A stretch of 64,000 bases of DNA from Pusillimonas sp. DMV24BSW_D (GTDB lineage Bacteria > Pseudomonadota > Gammaproteobacteria > Burkholderiales > Burkholderiaceae_B), in contig NZ_CP049990.1 in assembly GCF_011388195.1 (NCBI RefSeq), forward strand, positions 1,054,001 through 1,118,000, in the 5' to 3' direction. Each line of letters begins with the position of its first letter. Positions within the stretch are counted from its first letter, which is position 1. A program made the translations under genes and the position numbers. The notes under the pieces are model-generated. The model did not search any database and was not told the DNA's origin. It worked only from the letters and a program-made list of their open reading frames with translations. Positions 36,298-49,299 of this stretch are shown piece after piece.

Positions 36298-36608
36298 TTG
36301 TCGAGAAAAGAACGTACTGGATTCGACCGGGCAGCATGGGTGAGTTTTTGCGTTTGTACGAATCCGAAGGGTTGCCATTGCAAGGGCCGGCGCTTGGAAA
36401 CCTGCTTGGTTACTTTATGGCCGAGGTGGGCGAGTTGAATCGTGTGATTCAACTTTGGGGCTACGCTTCATTTGAAGACCGGCAAACGCGTAAAGCAGCA
36501 TTGGCCGGCCGTCCTGAGTGGAAGCGCTTTTTGGGTAAGGCCGGTCCACTGGTAGAACGTCAGCATAGCGAGTTACTTACGCCTGCACCTTTTTCTCCCA
36601 TTAAATAA
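36294..36608 (+). CDS. NIPSNAP family protein
   Basis: A 104-residue protein of the NIPSNAP / ferredoxin-like dimeric alpha-beta barrel group: MIVEKRTYWIRPGSMGEFLRLYES at the start and RVIQLWGYASFEDRQTRKAAL in the middle. Function is not established; relatives often sit in catabolic operons. Its ATG overlaps the stop of the dehydrogenase gene, so the two are translationally coupled. Confidence 0.85.
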   Translation: MIVEKRTYWIRPGSMGEFLRLYESEGLPLQGPALGNLLGYFMAEVGELNRVIQLWGYASFEDRQTRKAALAGRPEWKRFLGKAGPLVERQHSELLTPAPFSPIK

Positions 36609-36623
36609 TTAACAGGAGCCGTC

Positions 36624-37547
36624 ATGATTCGGTCGTTGCATCACGTTGGTATCGTCGTTCCCGATCTCGAGATAGGGCGTGCGTTCTATGAACTCTTTGG
36701 CCTCGAGTCCCGCTCGGTAGGTAATGATTTGGTTTTTCGTTGCCGGGGGCGGGCACAGGATCAGGTGCGTTTGATTCGTGGCCCTAAGAAGAAGTTGGGT
36801 TATGCGTCGTTCGGCACGAACGGGGAAGGCATGACCAACATCATGCAGAATCTGCACCAAGCGGGTGTGCCTTTGAAGGACCCTCCTTTTGACATTGGTT
36901 ATGAAGGGATCTGGTTTCAGGACCCGCATAACGACTGGGTGCATATTCATGTTGTCGAGCCTGCGTCAACCTCGCCCGAGCTGCCGCCTGAGATCAATGC
37001 CCATGGCCGATACCGCCGCATCGGTCAGCGTGCCTGTGATTTAACCACTCATGGAAAAAAAGCGCGGCCTTTGCGTTTGGGGCATTTAATCAAGTTTAGT
37101 CCCGATGTGGAAAAATCCACGGCGTTCTATACCCAGCTTTTAGGCATGAAAGTATCAGATCAGGCGCTCGATATTCTTGCGTTTTTGCGCGGGTCGGCAG
37201 GCGGCGATCACCATATGCTTGCGTTTGCAAAAAGTTCACACACCGGTTTGCACCACCTCAGTTTCGAAGTGTCCGATTTCGACGAAATCGCGATTGGCGC
37301 ACAAACGCTTTTGCGCGCCGGTTATAAAGATGGGTTTGGCCCCGGGCGACACATTGGGGGGTCCAACTATTTCCACTACATTCGCGATCCTTGGGGCAGC
37401 CTGGCCGAATATTTTTGGGATATCGATGTCATCCCCGAAGACGCCGATTGGCAGCCTTTAAACGTTCCGCCAGATCAGCTTACCGCTGTTTGGGCGGCGT
37501 CCCCCCCGCCCGAAGACTTCGTTTTGAATTTTGAAGAGCCGGATTGA
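36624..37547 (+). CDS. Two-domain VOC extradiol-type dioxygenase
   Basis: A 307-residue protein with two vicinal-oxygen-chelate domains, as in extradiol ring-cleavage dioxygenases. Candidate iron ligands in the second domain are the His of RLGHLIKFS, the second His of GLHHLSFEV and the Glu of LAEYFWD. The DHHMLAF and NYFHYIRDP segments match places of catalytic residues in such enzymes. The first domain opens SLHHVGIVVPDLEIGRAFY. It probably opens a ring or a related 1,2-diol or ketoacid, but the substrate cannot be named. An AACAGGAG ribosome site precedes the ATG. Confidence 0.82.
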   Translation: MIRSLHHVGIVVPDLEIGRAFYELFGLESRSVGNDLVFRCRGRAQDQVRLIRGPKKKLGYASFGTNGEGMTNIMQNLHQAGVPLKDPPFDIGYEGIWFQDPHNDWVHIHVVEPASTSPELPPEINAHGRYRRIGQRACDLTTHGKKARPLRLGHLIKFSPDVEKSTAFYTQLLGMKVSDQALDILAFLRGSAGGDHHMLAFAKSSHTGLHHLSFEVSDFDEIAIGAQTLLRAGYKDGFGPGRHIGGSNYFHYIRDPWGSLAEYFWDIDVIPEDADWQPLNVPPDQLTAVWAASPPPEDFVLNFEEPD

Positions 37548-37548
37548 T

Positions 37549-37923
37549 ATGTTTACTCCCGAATCCAAGCGCCTGATTGATGGCATGTTGAACAAGCCTT
37601 TGTTCGTGGCTTTCAGAAAGCCGGCCGATTTGTCAAAGTTTGCGTCGGTACTGGAGGCCCATTTGAAATGGGCTGTGCAATCCGAGAAGCGGGGCGAGCT
37701 GTTTGCTTCGGGTCCCTTTGTGCAAGAGGGCGGCGTGCCGGGTGCGGCGGGGGGTATGTCAATACTTCGGGCCGCATCGGAAGAGGAGGCGAACGCTATT
37801 TTGTCGGGCGACCCCTTCATTAAAGAGGGTGTTTATACCGTTGAAGTGAAGAAGTGGATGCTGATGGAGGGTGGTTTTTCGGTCACGCTTCATTTCTCCG
37901 ACCAAAAACATTTGTTGCGTTAA
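37549..37923 (+). CDS. YciI-like / muconolactone-isomerase-fold protein
   Basis: A 124-residue YciI-family protein. LFVAFRKPADLSKFASVLEAHLKWAVQSEKRGELFASGPFV contains the conserved His and the SGP turn, and DPFIKEGVYTVEVKKW is the usual closing strand. YciI proteins are small enzymes or binding proteins related to muconolactone isomerase, which suits a ring-cleavage cassette. The start ATG at 37549 follows the previous stop by one base. The frame is open upstream but inside the VOC gene. Confidence 0.82.
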   Translation: MFTPESKRLIDGMLNKPLFVAFRKPADLSKFASVLEAHLKWAVQSEKRGELFASGPFVQEGGVPGAAGGMSILRAASEEEANAILSGDPFIKEGVYTVEVKKWMLMEGGFSVTLHFSDQKHLLR

Positions 37924-37941
37924 CTGTTAGGAAATTCCGTC

Positions 37942-38889
37942 ATGAAATATCAGGTGTTCACCTACCGTGGACGCCAGGGTGGAGCTCGCCCCGGTGTTTT
38001 GATTCAAGAACGTTTGTACGACCTCAGAGGTGTAATGGGCGAGGCTCATCCTGAGTGGTGCAGTGTGGACGATTTGCTGGCTGACTGGTCGGAGGCGCAT
38101 CCGTTTTTACGGGAATTGGCAGATGACGTTGCTCGAAGTCCTGGGCATGCGAGCGATGCTGTACTGGTCTTGGATGACATTGAGTTTTTGCCACCACTCA
38201 CGCGTTGCGGCGTGATTTATGCCGCAGGTGCCAACTACCGTGATCACGTCGAAGCGATGGGTAAGGCCATGAATATGAAATTGAACCTGGATCCGAAGGC
38301 GGACGGCCTTCCTCCCTGGCATTTCATCAAGGCAGGGCAGGCTGCTTTGTCGGGTCACAAAGAGAAGGTCCCGTTTCCTGCGCATAGCAATATGCTCGAT
38401 TGGGAAGCAGAATTAGCAGTGGTGATCGGGCGAAAGGCGTCGAATGTATCGGTGGAGTCGGCGTTGGATTACGTTGCCGGATATAGCTGTGCCAACGACA
38501 TGTCGGCACGCGACAACTTGAAGCGAGACCAAGTGGATGTCAGTTCGCCGTTTAGATTCGACTGGATTGGTCATAAATGTTTTAAAGGTGCGTGTCCTTT
38601 GGGGCCCTATCTAACGCCGGCGGAGTTTGCCGGGGATCCCGAAAATTTGGGGATCAAACTGTGGCTCAACGACGAGCTGCGCCAGAACTCCAGCACCTCA
38701 AATCATTTGTATACGGTGGCTGATCAAATTGCGTACTTGAGTGCCAGGCTGGATTTGTTGCCTGGTGACATTCTTTTAACCGGCACCCCGGCAGGCGTTG
38801 GGATGGAATCGGGGGTGTTTTTGAAACGCGGGGATGTGATGCGGGTTTGGATCGAGAGTTTGGGGGAGCTGGAAACTCGGTTGGTTTGA
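37942..38889 (+). CDS. Fumarylacetoacetate-hydrolase-family enzyme
   Basis: A 315-residue FAH-superfamily enzyme, likely hydrolysing a ring-cleavage product or acting as hydratase/decarboxylase. The C-terminal catalytic domain has GVIYAAGANYRDHVEAMG, metal-binding Glu residues in DWEAELAVVIGR and the Asp of YSCANDMSARDNLKRDQ, with GDILLTGTPAGVG near the end. These residues are complete, so the enzyme should be active. It is the fifth gene of the cassette, 18 bases after the YciI gene. Confidence 0.88.
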   Translation: MKYQVFTYRGRQGGARPGVLIQERLYDLRGVMGEAHPEWCSVDDLLADWSEAHPFLRELADDVARSPGHASDAVLVLDDIEFLPPLTRCGVIYAAGANYRDHVEAMGKAMNMKLNLDPKADGLPPWHFIKAGQAALSGHKEKVPFPAHSNMLDWEAELAVVIGRKASNVSVESALDYVAGYSCANDMSARDNLKRDQVDVSSPFRFDWIGHKCFKGACPLGPYLTPAEFAGDPENLGIKLWLNDELRQNSSTSNHLYTVADQIAYLSARLDLLPGDILLTGTPAGVGMESGVFLKRGDVMRVWIESLGELETRLV

Positions 38890-38928
38890 TGGCGGCTTAT
38901 TGACTTAAACACAAGGAAGGAGACAAAC

Positions 38929-40107
38929 ATGTTGCTAGAGAAAATATTGAAGAAATCAGTCATATCGTTGGCATTGGCTTGTGCCGTACCTGGCATGGCA
39001 ATGGCCGATATCAAGATCGGCTTTCTGGGTACATTATCCGGGCCGTCCGCTGCGAACGGGCGTGATCAATTAGACGGGTTTCGCCTCGCGCTTGAGCAGT
39101 TGGGCGGAAAGTTGGGCGGCGTGGAAACGGAAATCGTGGCAGAAGACGATCAAATGAAGCCGTCCGTTGCGTTAACTGGCGTTTCGCGCTTGTTAGAGCG
39201 TGAGGAAGTTGATGCAGTGGTTGGCTTAACGTTTACGCACGTTTTAATGGCGTTGCAGCCTAAAATCGCTGAAACCGATGTGCCGTTTATTGGTACGATT
39301 TCGGGTCCATCCCCAACTGCCGGGGCGCTATGCAAACCTAATTTGTTCATTATGTCGTGGCAAAGCGATGCGCCGGCTGAGGCAATGGGTAAGTATATGC
39401 AAGATAAAGGCGTGAAAAGCATCAGCACGCTTACCCCCAACTTCGTTGGCGGAAAAGACAAAATCAGCGGTTTGCGTAATACCTATAAAGGGGAAATTAT
39501 TGACGAAATATATACGCCCCTCAGTCAGCTCGACTTTTCGGCTGAGTTGACCCAAGTGGCAGTGAGTGATCCTGAGGGCGTTTTTATGTTTTATCCCGGT
39601 GGGCTCGGTGTCACCTTTATGCGTCAGTACAAGCAGGCAGGGCTTGCCGGCAAATTGCCCCTTTATACGGCCAACTCAATTGAAGGCGAAGACGTCGACG
39701 CAATGGGTGAGGCAGTGATTGGTGCATATGCCGCAGATACCTGGACGCCCGGCATTTCCAGCGAGTATTCGAAGAAGTTCGTGAATGCCTATCGCGAAAA
39801 ATACAATCGCACGCCATCGGCTTATGCCGCATTCAGTTACGATGCCATGATGAAGCTGAATGCCGCCGTAGAGGCCTTGAAGGGTGATGTCTCGGATAAA
39901 AAAGCTTTTGTGAACGCCATTAAGACCGCCGATTTCGAGTCTTTGCGGGGCGACTTCAAGTTCGGCAATAACAATTACCCTGTCCAGGACTACCATATCT
40001 TCGAAATGGTGAAAGGTGAAAACGGTAAGCCAGATTGGAAGCTGGTTCAGGAAAACGTGTTGAAGGATCACGTAGATACATACGCTGCGCAATGCACGAT
40101 GAGCTGA
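38929..40107 (+). CDS. Liv-type ABC transporter substrate-binding protein (second copy)
   Basis: A 392-residue periplasmic binding protein with a signal peptide ending near AMA|DIK (about residue 26). IKIGFLGTLSGPSAANGRDQLDGFRLALEQLGGKLGG and AYAAFSYDAMMKLNAAV parallel the copy at 26437 closely. Both could feed the livHMGF transporter between them. A GAAGGAGAC ribosome site precedes the ATG. It follows the FAH gene by 39 bases, so it probably shares that operon. Confidence 0.9.
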   Translation: MLLEKILKKSVISLALACAVPGMAMADIKIGFLGTLSGPSAANGRDQLDGFRLALEQLGGKLGGVETEIVAEDDQMKPSVALTGVSRLLEREEVDAVVGLTFTHVLMALQPKIAETDVPFIGTISGPSPTAGALCKPNLFIMSWQSDAPAEAMGKYMQDKGVKSISTLTPNFVGGKDKISGLRNTYKGEIIDEIYTPLSQLDFSAELTQVAVSDPEGVFMFYPGGLGVTFMRQYKQAGLAGKLPLYTANSIEGEDVDAMGEAVIGAYAADTWTPGISSEYSKKFVNAYREKYNRTPSAYAAFSYDAMMKLNAAVEALKGDVSDKKAFVNAIKTADFESLRGDFKFGNNNYPVQDYHIFEMVKGENGKPDWKLVQENVLKDHVDTYAAQCTMS

Positions 40108-40156
40108 TTACCTCCAAGTAAAGGGTTGCGCAACGCCCCGGGCAGAGTAATTCGGT

Positions 40157-40645
40157 TCACGCTCTTGTCGAAGGAGTGGGCAACGGCAACGCCGTTTGGT
40201 ATTTCACCTGCTTAAGTGCAAAGCTTGATTTAATGTTCGACACGCCAGGTATCTTGGACAACTCATCAATAATAAATCGTTCAAGTGCCTGGATATCCGG
40301 AACCACCACCCTGAGCAAATAATCAGAGTCTCCGGTCATCAGATAGCACTCCATTACCTCTGGGTAGTTGCGAATTGCATTCTGGAATCGCTCAAGCGAT
40401 TTCTCGATTTGCTGCTCCAGACGAATCTCAATAAACACACTAACGTTCAACCCAATCTGCAGCGGGTCTAGCAAGGTGACGTACCGTGAGATTACCCCGG
40501 CTTCCTCAAGTGCCTTGACTCTGGCCAGGCAGGGCGACGCGGAAAGGTTGACACGAGCTGCCAGTTCAGAATTCGTTAAGCGCGCATTGGCCTGGATTTC
40601 TTGAAGAATTTTCAAGTCTATTGAATCTAGTCTTTTTTTCCGCAT
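40157..40645 (-). CDS. Lrp/AsnC family transcriptional regulator
   Basis: A 162-residue regulator with the N-terminal [47 protein letters not shown] and a C-terminal RAM (amino-acid sensing) domain ([29 protein letters not shown]). It is divergent from the AceE-type E1 gene, as MdeR is from mdeB in Pseudomonas, and so most probably controls it in response to an amino acid or keto acid. The shared 122-base gap is AT-rich. Confidence 0.92.
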   Translation of the reverse strand: MRKKRLDSIDLKILQEIQANARLTNSELAARVNLSASPCLARVKALEEAGVISRYVTLLDPLQIGLNVSVFIEIRLEQQIEKSLERFQNAIRNYPEVMECYLMTGDSDYLLRVVVPDIQALERFIIDELSKIPGVSNIKSSFALKQVKYQTALPLPTPSTRA

Positions 40646-40767
40646 AAATTGTTTTTTTTAGATTGATTTCAAAATAATATTCCGTATAACCATCTTTTTC
40701 TAAATGATAACAGCAGCACATTTTGTGGGTGCCTCACTATACTGATCTGATCGTTCAGGAGGTAAAA

Positions 40768-43467
40768 ATGGTTAATAGCAGTGGGAACTTGCGCTTGAAA
40801 ATGGCGCAGTCCGATGACGTTGATCCCGAGGAAACGCAAGAATGGCTGGAGGCGCTGGAGGGCGTTCTGGGGGCTGCCGGAAGTGATCGTGCGCTATTCC
40901 TTTTAAGTCAGCTAGACGATTTCGTGAAAGCGCATGGCATTAAACCGAATTCGTTACCGTACTCTGCCTATCGAAACACCATTTCTTTGGATAACGAAGG
41001 AGTCTATCCCGGCGATCTTGAGCTAGAAGAGAGAATTAGTTCCATAAACCGCTGGAATGCCTTGGTTATGGTGGTCAGGGCAAATAAAGCTTATGGCGAA
41101 CTTGGAGGCCATATAGCCAGTTATGCATCCGTCGCGGAAATTTTCGAAATGGGATTCAACCATTTTTTTCAAGCGCGAACTGAAGCAAATGGGGGGGATC
41201 TGGTTTTTTATCAGCCGCACTCCGCGCCGGGGGTTTATGCGCGCGCGTTTCTTGAGGGGCGTTTAAGTGAGCATGACTTAAGTTTCTATCGACGAGAGTC
41301 TGTAGGCGGTGGGCTTTCCTCTTACCCGCACCCATGGTTAATGCCTGATTTTTGGCAGTTTCCCACCGGATCAATGGGCATAGGCCCTATCAATGCAATC
41401 TATCAGGCACGCTTTATGCGTTATCTTGAGAACCGGGGGCTTGCCCAGACGCATGGTCGACATGTTTGGGGTGTGTTCGGCGATGGGGAAATGGATGAGC
41501 CTGAGTCGATTGCAGGGCTAACTTTAGCTGCACGAGAACAGCTGGATAACTTAACGTTTATTATCAATTGCAATCTGCAGCGGTTGGATGGGCCTGTGCG
41601 TGGCAACGGGCAAATCATTCAGGAACTTGAGGCACTGTTCACTGGCGCAGGCTGGAATGTCATTAAAGTGATTTGGAGCTCAGATTGGGACCCGTTGTTC
41701 GCGCGCGATGCCAGTCATGCGTTGTTGCGCCGGTTCGCCCAAACAGTCGACGGCCAGTATCAAACGTTAGGCGCGAAAGACGGGGCCTACAACTCACTTG
41801 AGTTCTTCCAAAAAGACCCCGAGGTTCAGCGCTTGGTTTCGCATATGTCCGATAAGGATATTGATGGTTTGCGACGGGGTGGCCATGACTTTCGTAAGCT
41901 GCATGCCGCATTTTCAGCTGCGAAATCGCATGCTGGCCAGCCGACCGTGATTCTGGCGAAAACCAAAAAAGGTTATGGAATGGGCGGTGCCGGAGAGTCG
42001 CGCATGACAGCTCATCAGGCGAAGAAGCTGGATTTTGATGCTTTGAAAGCATTTCGTGATCGTTTCTCATTACCTTTATCTGACCATGAAGTAGAGACCC
42101 TTCACTTTCTTAAACCGGCGCAAGATAGCCCTGAAATGCGCTATATGCGTGAACGGCGGCAGGCTCTGGGTGGCGCCGTTCCTTCTCGCATAACGCGTTC
42201 AAATGAAGCGTTGGCTATCCCTGTCATTGATAACTATGCAAAATTTGCGTGCGAGGCCAATGGTAAGGAAATGTCGACAACAATGGCGTTTGCCCGCATG
42301 CTAAGTGGCCTGCTGAAAGACGCCAGCGTTGGTGAGCGAGTTGTGCCTATTGTTGCTGATGAGGCGCGTACGTTCGGGATGGCGAATTTATTCAGACAGA
42401 TCGGGATCTACAGTCCTGATGGCCAACTTTATGAGCCGGAGGACGCGGGGTCGATGCTGACATACCGTGAGGCCAAAGACGGGCAGCTCCTGGAAGAGGG
42501 GATTACTGAGGCCGGTGCTTTGTCCTCTTGGGTTGCGGCCGCAACGTCATATAGCGTGCATGGCAAGGCTATGCTGCCTTTCTATATCTATTACTCCATT
42601 TTCGGGTTTCAAAGGGTGGGCGACTTGATTTGGGCTGCGGCTGACCAACGGGCGCGTGGTTTTCTGCTTGGCGCGACCTCGGGCCGCACGACGCTCAGTG
42701 GCGAAGGGTTGCAGCATCAAGACGGCAACAGTCATGTCATGGCCGCCATGGTGCCCAATTGTCGATCATATGACCCGGCCTTTGCGGGTGAACTGGCGGT
42801 CATTCTGGACCATGGCATGCGTCGTATGATTGAGGAGCAGGTTGATGAGTTTTATTACATCACCCTGACGAATGAAAGTTACGCGCAGCCGTCCATGCCC
42901 GAAGGTATTGAGAAGCAAATTGTTCAAGGCATGTATTGTTATCGGCGTGAGGTGTGCGACACAGAGGGCACGGCTGCACCAGTTCGTTTGCTTGGGTCGG
43001 GTGCGATCTTTCGTGAGGTGGAGGCTGCTGCGGAATTACTTAAAGTGGACTGGGGGATTTCCTCAGAGGTTTGGAGTGTTACAAGCTTTACTGAGCTGGC
43101 CAAAGAGGCGCGAGAAGCTGATCGCTGGAATCGGTTGAATCCGCAGGTATCGGTACGGGAAAGCTACGTCTCTGCGTGCTTGTCTGGAAGCGCCCCTGTT
43201 ATTGCAGCCACCGATTATGTGCGTGCCTGGCCACAGTTGATAGCCGAGTATGTTGACGCCCGGTTTATTTCTTTGGGTACAGACGGGTTTGGTCGTAGCG
43301 ATACGCGTGTGGCATTGCGTGACTTCTTCGAAGTTAACCGTTACCACGTTGTATTGGCCGCGATAGATGGTTTGGCGCGAGACGGTGTCGTGTCCAGAGC
43401 TCTTGTGAGCGAAGTAATCAGCAAATACGGAATCCAGCACAACCGAGCCCCATCCTGGTTGAACTAG
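40768..43467 (+). CDS. AceE-type 2-oxoacid dehydrogenase E1 component
   Basis: A 899-residue homodimeric-type E1 that decarboxylates pyruvate or a similar 2-oxoacid with thiamine diphosphate. The ThDP motif is GDGEMDEPES... ending in INCNLQRLDGPVRGNG (about residues 237-280), and the length matches AceE. The ATG at 40768 has AGGAGG just upstream; the frame opens earlier, at 40723, with no such signal. No E2 or E3 gene follows, so it is not the main pdh operon. With the Lrp gene it recalls MdeB, the 2-oxobutyrate E1 of methionine breakdown, but the substrate cannot be told. A TATACT -10 is at 40738-40743. Confidence 0.9.
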   Translation: MVNSSGNLRLKMAQSDDVDPEETQEWLEALEGVLGAAGSDRALFLLSQLDDFVKAHGIKPNSLPYSAYRNTISLDNEGVYPGDLELEERISSINRWNALVMVVRANKAYGELGGHIASYASVAEIFEMGFNHFFQARTEANGGDLVFYQPHSAPGVYARAFLEGRLSEHDLSFYRRESVGGGLSSYPHPWLMPDFWQFPTGSMGIGPINAIYQARFMRYLENRGLAQTHGRHVWGVFGDGEMDEPESIAGLTLAAREQLDNLTFIINCNLQRLDGPVRGNGQIIQELEALFTGAGWNVIKVIWSSDWDPLFARDASHALLRRFAQTVDGQYQTLGAKDGAYNSLEFFQKDPEVQRLVSHMSDKDIDGLRRGGHDFRKLHAAFSAAKSHAGQPTVILAKTKKGYGMGGAGESRMTAHQAKKLDFDALKAFRDRFSLPLSDHEVETLHFLKPAQDSPEMRYMRERRQALGGAVPSRITRSNEALAIPVIDNYAKFACEANGKEMSTTMAFARMLSGLLKDASVGERVVPIVADEARTFGMANLFRQIGIYSPDGQLYEPEDAGSMLTYREAKDGQLLEEGITEAGALSSWVAAATSYSVHGKAMLPFYIYYSIFGFQRVGDLIWAAADQRARGFLLGATSGRTTLSGEGLQHQDGNSHVMAAMVPNCRSYDPAFAGELAVILDHGMRRMIEEQVDEFYYITLTNESYAQPSMPEGIEKQIVQGMYCYRREVCDTEGTAAPVRLLGSGAIFREVEAAAELLKVDWGISSEVWSVTSFTELAKEAREADRWNRLNPQVSVRESYVSACLSGSAPVIAATDYVRAWPQLIAEYVDARFISLGTDGFGRSDTRVALRDFFEVNRYHVVLAAIDGLARDGVVSRALVSEVISKYGIQHNRAPSWLN

Positions 43468-43580
43468 TCTAGTCCCCAACTGGGGCGCCTGAGGGAAGGA
43501 AAGGCAGGGTCAACAATAGAAAGAAGAGAGAGTCGGCCAGGGTTGAATCAACAATATTTAATAAATTTCTGTCTTCTCAT

Positions 43581-43609
43581 TTGACACTTCTTAAAAACTG
43601 CTTCATAAT
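43581..43609 (+). promoter_or_regulatory. rRNA operon promoter
   Basis: A consensus -35 TTGACA (43581-43586) and a -10 CATAAT (43604-43609) are separated by 17 bases, with an AT-rich upstream stretch. Start point expected near 43616, about 345 bases before 16S. Confidence 0.8.
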
Positions 43610-43702
43610 CTCGTTTCTTCGCTGCTTGAACAGCGCTTCACACGGCAAGTTAGGTGTTTTTAACTTGGTTAGTGCGGGGCAGTTGGGTTGGGTTAGCGAA
43701 AC

Positions 43703-43714
43703 TGCTCTTTAACA
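43703..43714 (+). promoter_or_regulatory. boxA antitermination site in the rRNA leader
   Basis: TGCTCTTTAACA matches the boxA consensus bound by NusB-NusE, which protects rRNA transcription from Rho. A second copy lies ahead of 23S at 45926. Confidence 0.85.
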
Positions 43715-43717
43715 ACG

Positions 43718-43735
43718 AAACAACCGATAAGTGTG
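43718..43735 (+). promoter_or_regulatory. 5' strand of the 16S processing stem
   Basis: AAACAACCGATAAGTGTG pairs with CACGCTTATCGGTTGTTT at 45558-45575 over 18 bp with one G-U pair, enclosing the whole 16S gene. Such stalks are cut by RNase III. Confidence 0.75.
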
Positions 43736-43960
43736 GGCACTTAAGCTACGTTGCTAAGTAGTGGCGCATCAGGGTTAAATGCCTGAGCCAAAGCAAGTAG
43801 TAAGAAGTGCTCGCAAGTGATGAAGTAAGAAGTCAAGGCGGTAGATGCTGGATTTTATCTGGTGTTTACTTTTAAGCCTGTCTTTTTTCTTTTGAGTGAG
43901 TACGCGACGTATGACCTGGTCTTTTTGAAGGACAGGAAATATGGCAATTAACAGGAATTA

Positions 43961-45498
<1,538 letters not shown>

Positions 45499-45557
45499 AA
45501 GAGAAGTGCTTGGGGTTTGGTCTTGGTGGGCTGTTATTTGGTGGTAGTTTGAGTGTT

Positions 45558-45575
45558 CACGCTTATCGGTTGTTT
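45558..45575 (+). promoter_or_regulatory. 3' strand of the 16S processing stem
   Basis: CACGCTTATCGGTTGTTT is complementary to 43718-43735 and lies 60 bases after the 16S end and before tRNA-Ile. Confidence 0.75.
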
Positions 45576-45601
45576 TAGAGTTAGGGCAGATACAAGGGCT
45601 T

Positions 45602-45678
45602 GGGTCAGTAGCTCAGTCGGTTAGAGCACCGTCTTGATAAGGCGGGGGTCGTTGGTTCGATTCCAACTTGACCCACCA
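45602..45678 (+). tRNA. tRNA-Ile (anticodon GAT)
   Basis: A 77-base tRNA in the 16S-23S spacer. The acceptor stem GGGTCAG pairs with TTGACCC, followed by ACCA, and the GAT anticodon is in CTTGATAAG. The T-arm contains GGTTCGATTCC and the 3' CCA is encoded. Confidence 0.97.
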
Positions 45679-45690
45679 CGTGCTTTACGG

Positions 45691-45766
45691 GGGGGATTAG
45701 CTCAGCTGGGAGAGCACCTGCTTTGCAAGCAGGGGGTCGTCGGTTCGATCCCGTCATCCTCCACCA
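45691..45766 (+). tRNA. tRNA-Ala (anticodon TGC)
   Basis: A 76-base tRNA, 12 bases after tRNA-Ile. The acceptor GGGGGAT pairs with ATCCTCC (one G-U), followed by ACCA, and the TGC anticodon is in CTTTGCAAG. The 3' CCA is encoded. Confidence 0.97.
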
Positions 45767-45774
45767 ACGAAGCT

Positions 45775-45813
45775 GTGGTTGTGCAGGTAGTGGTTGTGAA
45801 GGTAGTGGTTGTG
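45775..45813 (+). repeat. 15-base tandem repeat in the rRNA spacer
   Basis: GTGGTTGTGCAGGTA (45775-45789), GTGGTTGTGAAGGTA (45790-45804) and a partial GTGGTTGTG (45805-45813) form 2.6 head-to-tail copies with one difference. It lies right after tRNA-Ala. It probably arose by slippage; no function is evident. Confidence 0.8.
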
Positions 45814-45925
45814 TTCAGTGAACAGGGTCTTGGGTGAAGTTAAGGAGATTTAGCTTAATTCATCAGGATGTTGTGCACTGGTCATAGCGATATGGCTAGG
45901 TAGTATAAGTAGTACCCGTAGTATT

Positions 45926-45937
45926 TGTTCTTTAACA
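45926..45937 (+). promoter_or_regulatory. boxA antitermination site before 23S
   Basis: TGTTCTTTAACA differs by one base from the leader boxA (43703) and lies about 265 bases before 23S, as is usual in rRNA operons. Confidence 0.8.
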
Positions 45938-46203
45938 ATGAGGAAGAAGCAACAATGACAAGTAGCTGTAAGTGGGCTGCGTGTTCTGGGGTGTATGTTT
46001 TACATATATTCGCCAGGGACAGGCAGACTGATTATAGATACGGGTTGTGATTGCATTGCAAATAAGTTCTGACTCAAGAGCGGAGTTGATTGGGCGACGT
46101 TATTCTTAGGGATGATGTGGTTTGATTGATTCAGTCTTTTGGAAGTGATGAACGGCATGAACACGTAAACTCAAGTTAGGAACCTATAGCCTTTGTGGTT
46201 ATA

Positions 46204-49089
<2,886 letters not shown>

Positions 49090-49245
49090 TATAACCATGC
49101 AGGTTATGCATACAAGGTTTAGGTGTTAAGCATGCCGCTAAATGACATAAAGTCAAAAATCAATGGTCAAAACCAACGCAACGCACACAACCAAATAATC
49201 AAACCCGCAACAGCATACAAAGCACGGTTGCTTCTGACCTCATTG

Positions 49246-49289
49246 GCGCTTCAAGGGCCAGGACCTCAAAACCCATACCCTTGAAGCGC
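49246..49289 (+). repeat. Inverted repeat in the 23S-5S spacer
   Basis: GCGCTTCAAGGG (49246-49257) and CCCTTGAAGCGC (49278-49289) are perfectly complementary over 12 bp with a 20-base loop. The stem ends 10 bases before 5S and probably guides processing of the 23S-5S spacer. Confidence 0.7.
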
Positions 49290-49299
49290 AACCCTTTAC

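Larger units (their letters stand above)
43468..43960 (+). other. rRNA operon promoter and leader region
   Basis: This 493-base gap holds no protein gene. It contains the rRNA promoter (43581-43609), boxA (43703-43714) and the 5' half of the 16S processing stem (43718-43735), listed separately. An AT-rich stretch just upstream of the -35 (ATATTTAATAAATTT) may be an UP element. A short CCCCA/TGGGG hairpin at 43473-43484 after the E1 gene has no T-run. I see nothing else in 43736-43960. Confidence 0.7.
45767..46203 (+). other. tRNA-Ala to 23S spacer
   Basis: This 437-base spacer has no gene. It contains a 15-base tandem repeat (45775-45813), a boxA (45926-45937) and the 5' part of the 23S processing stem (46197-46211). 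A short open frame across the tRNAs is not a gene. Confidence 0.75.
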
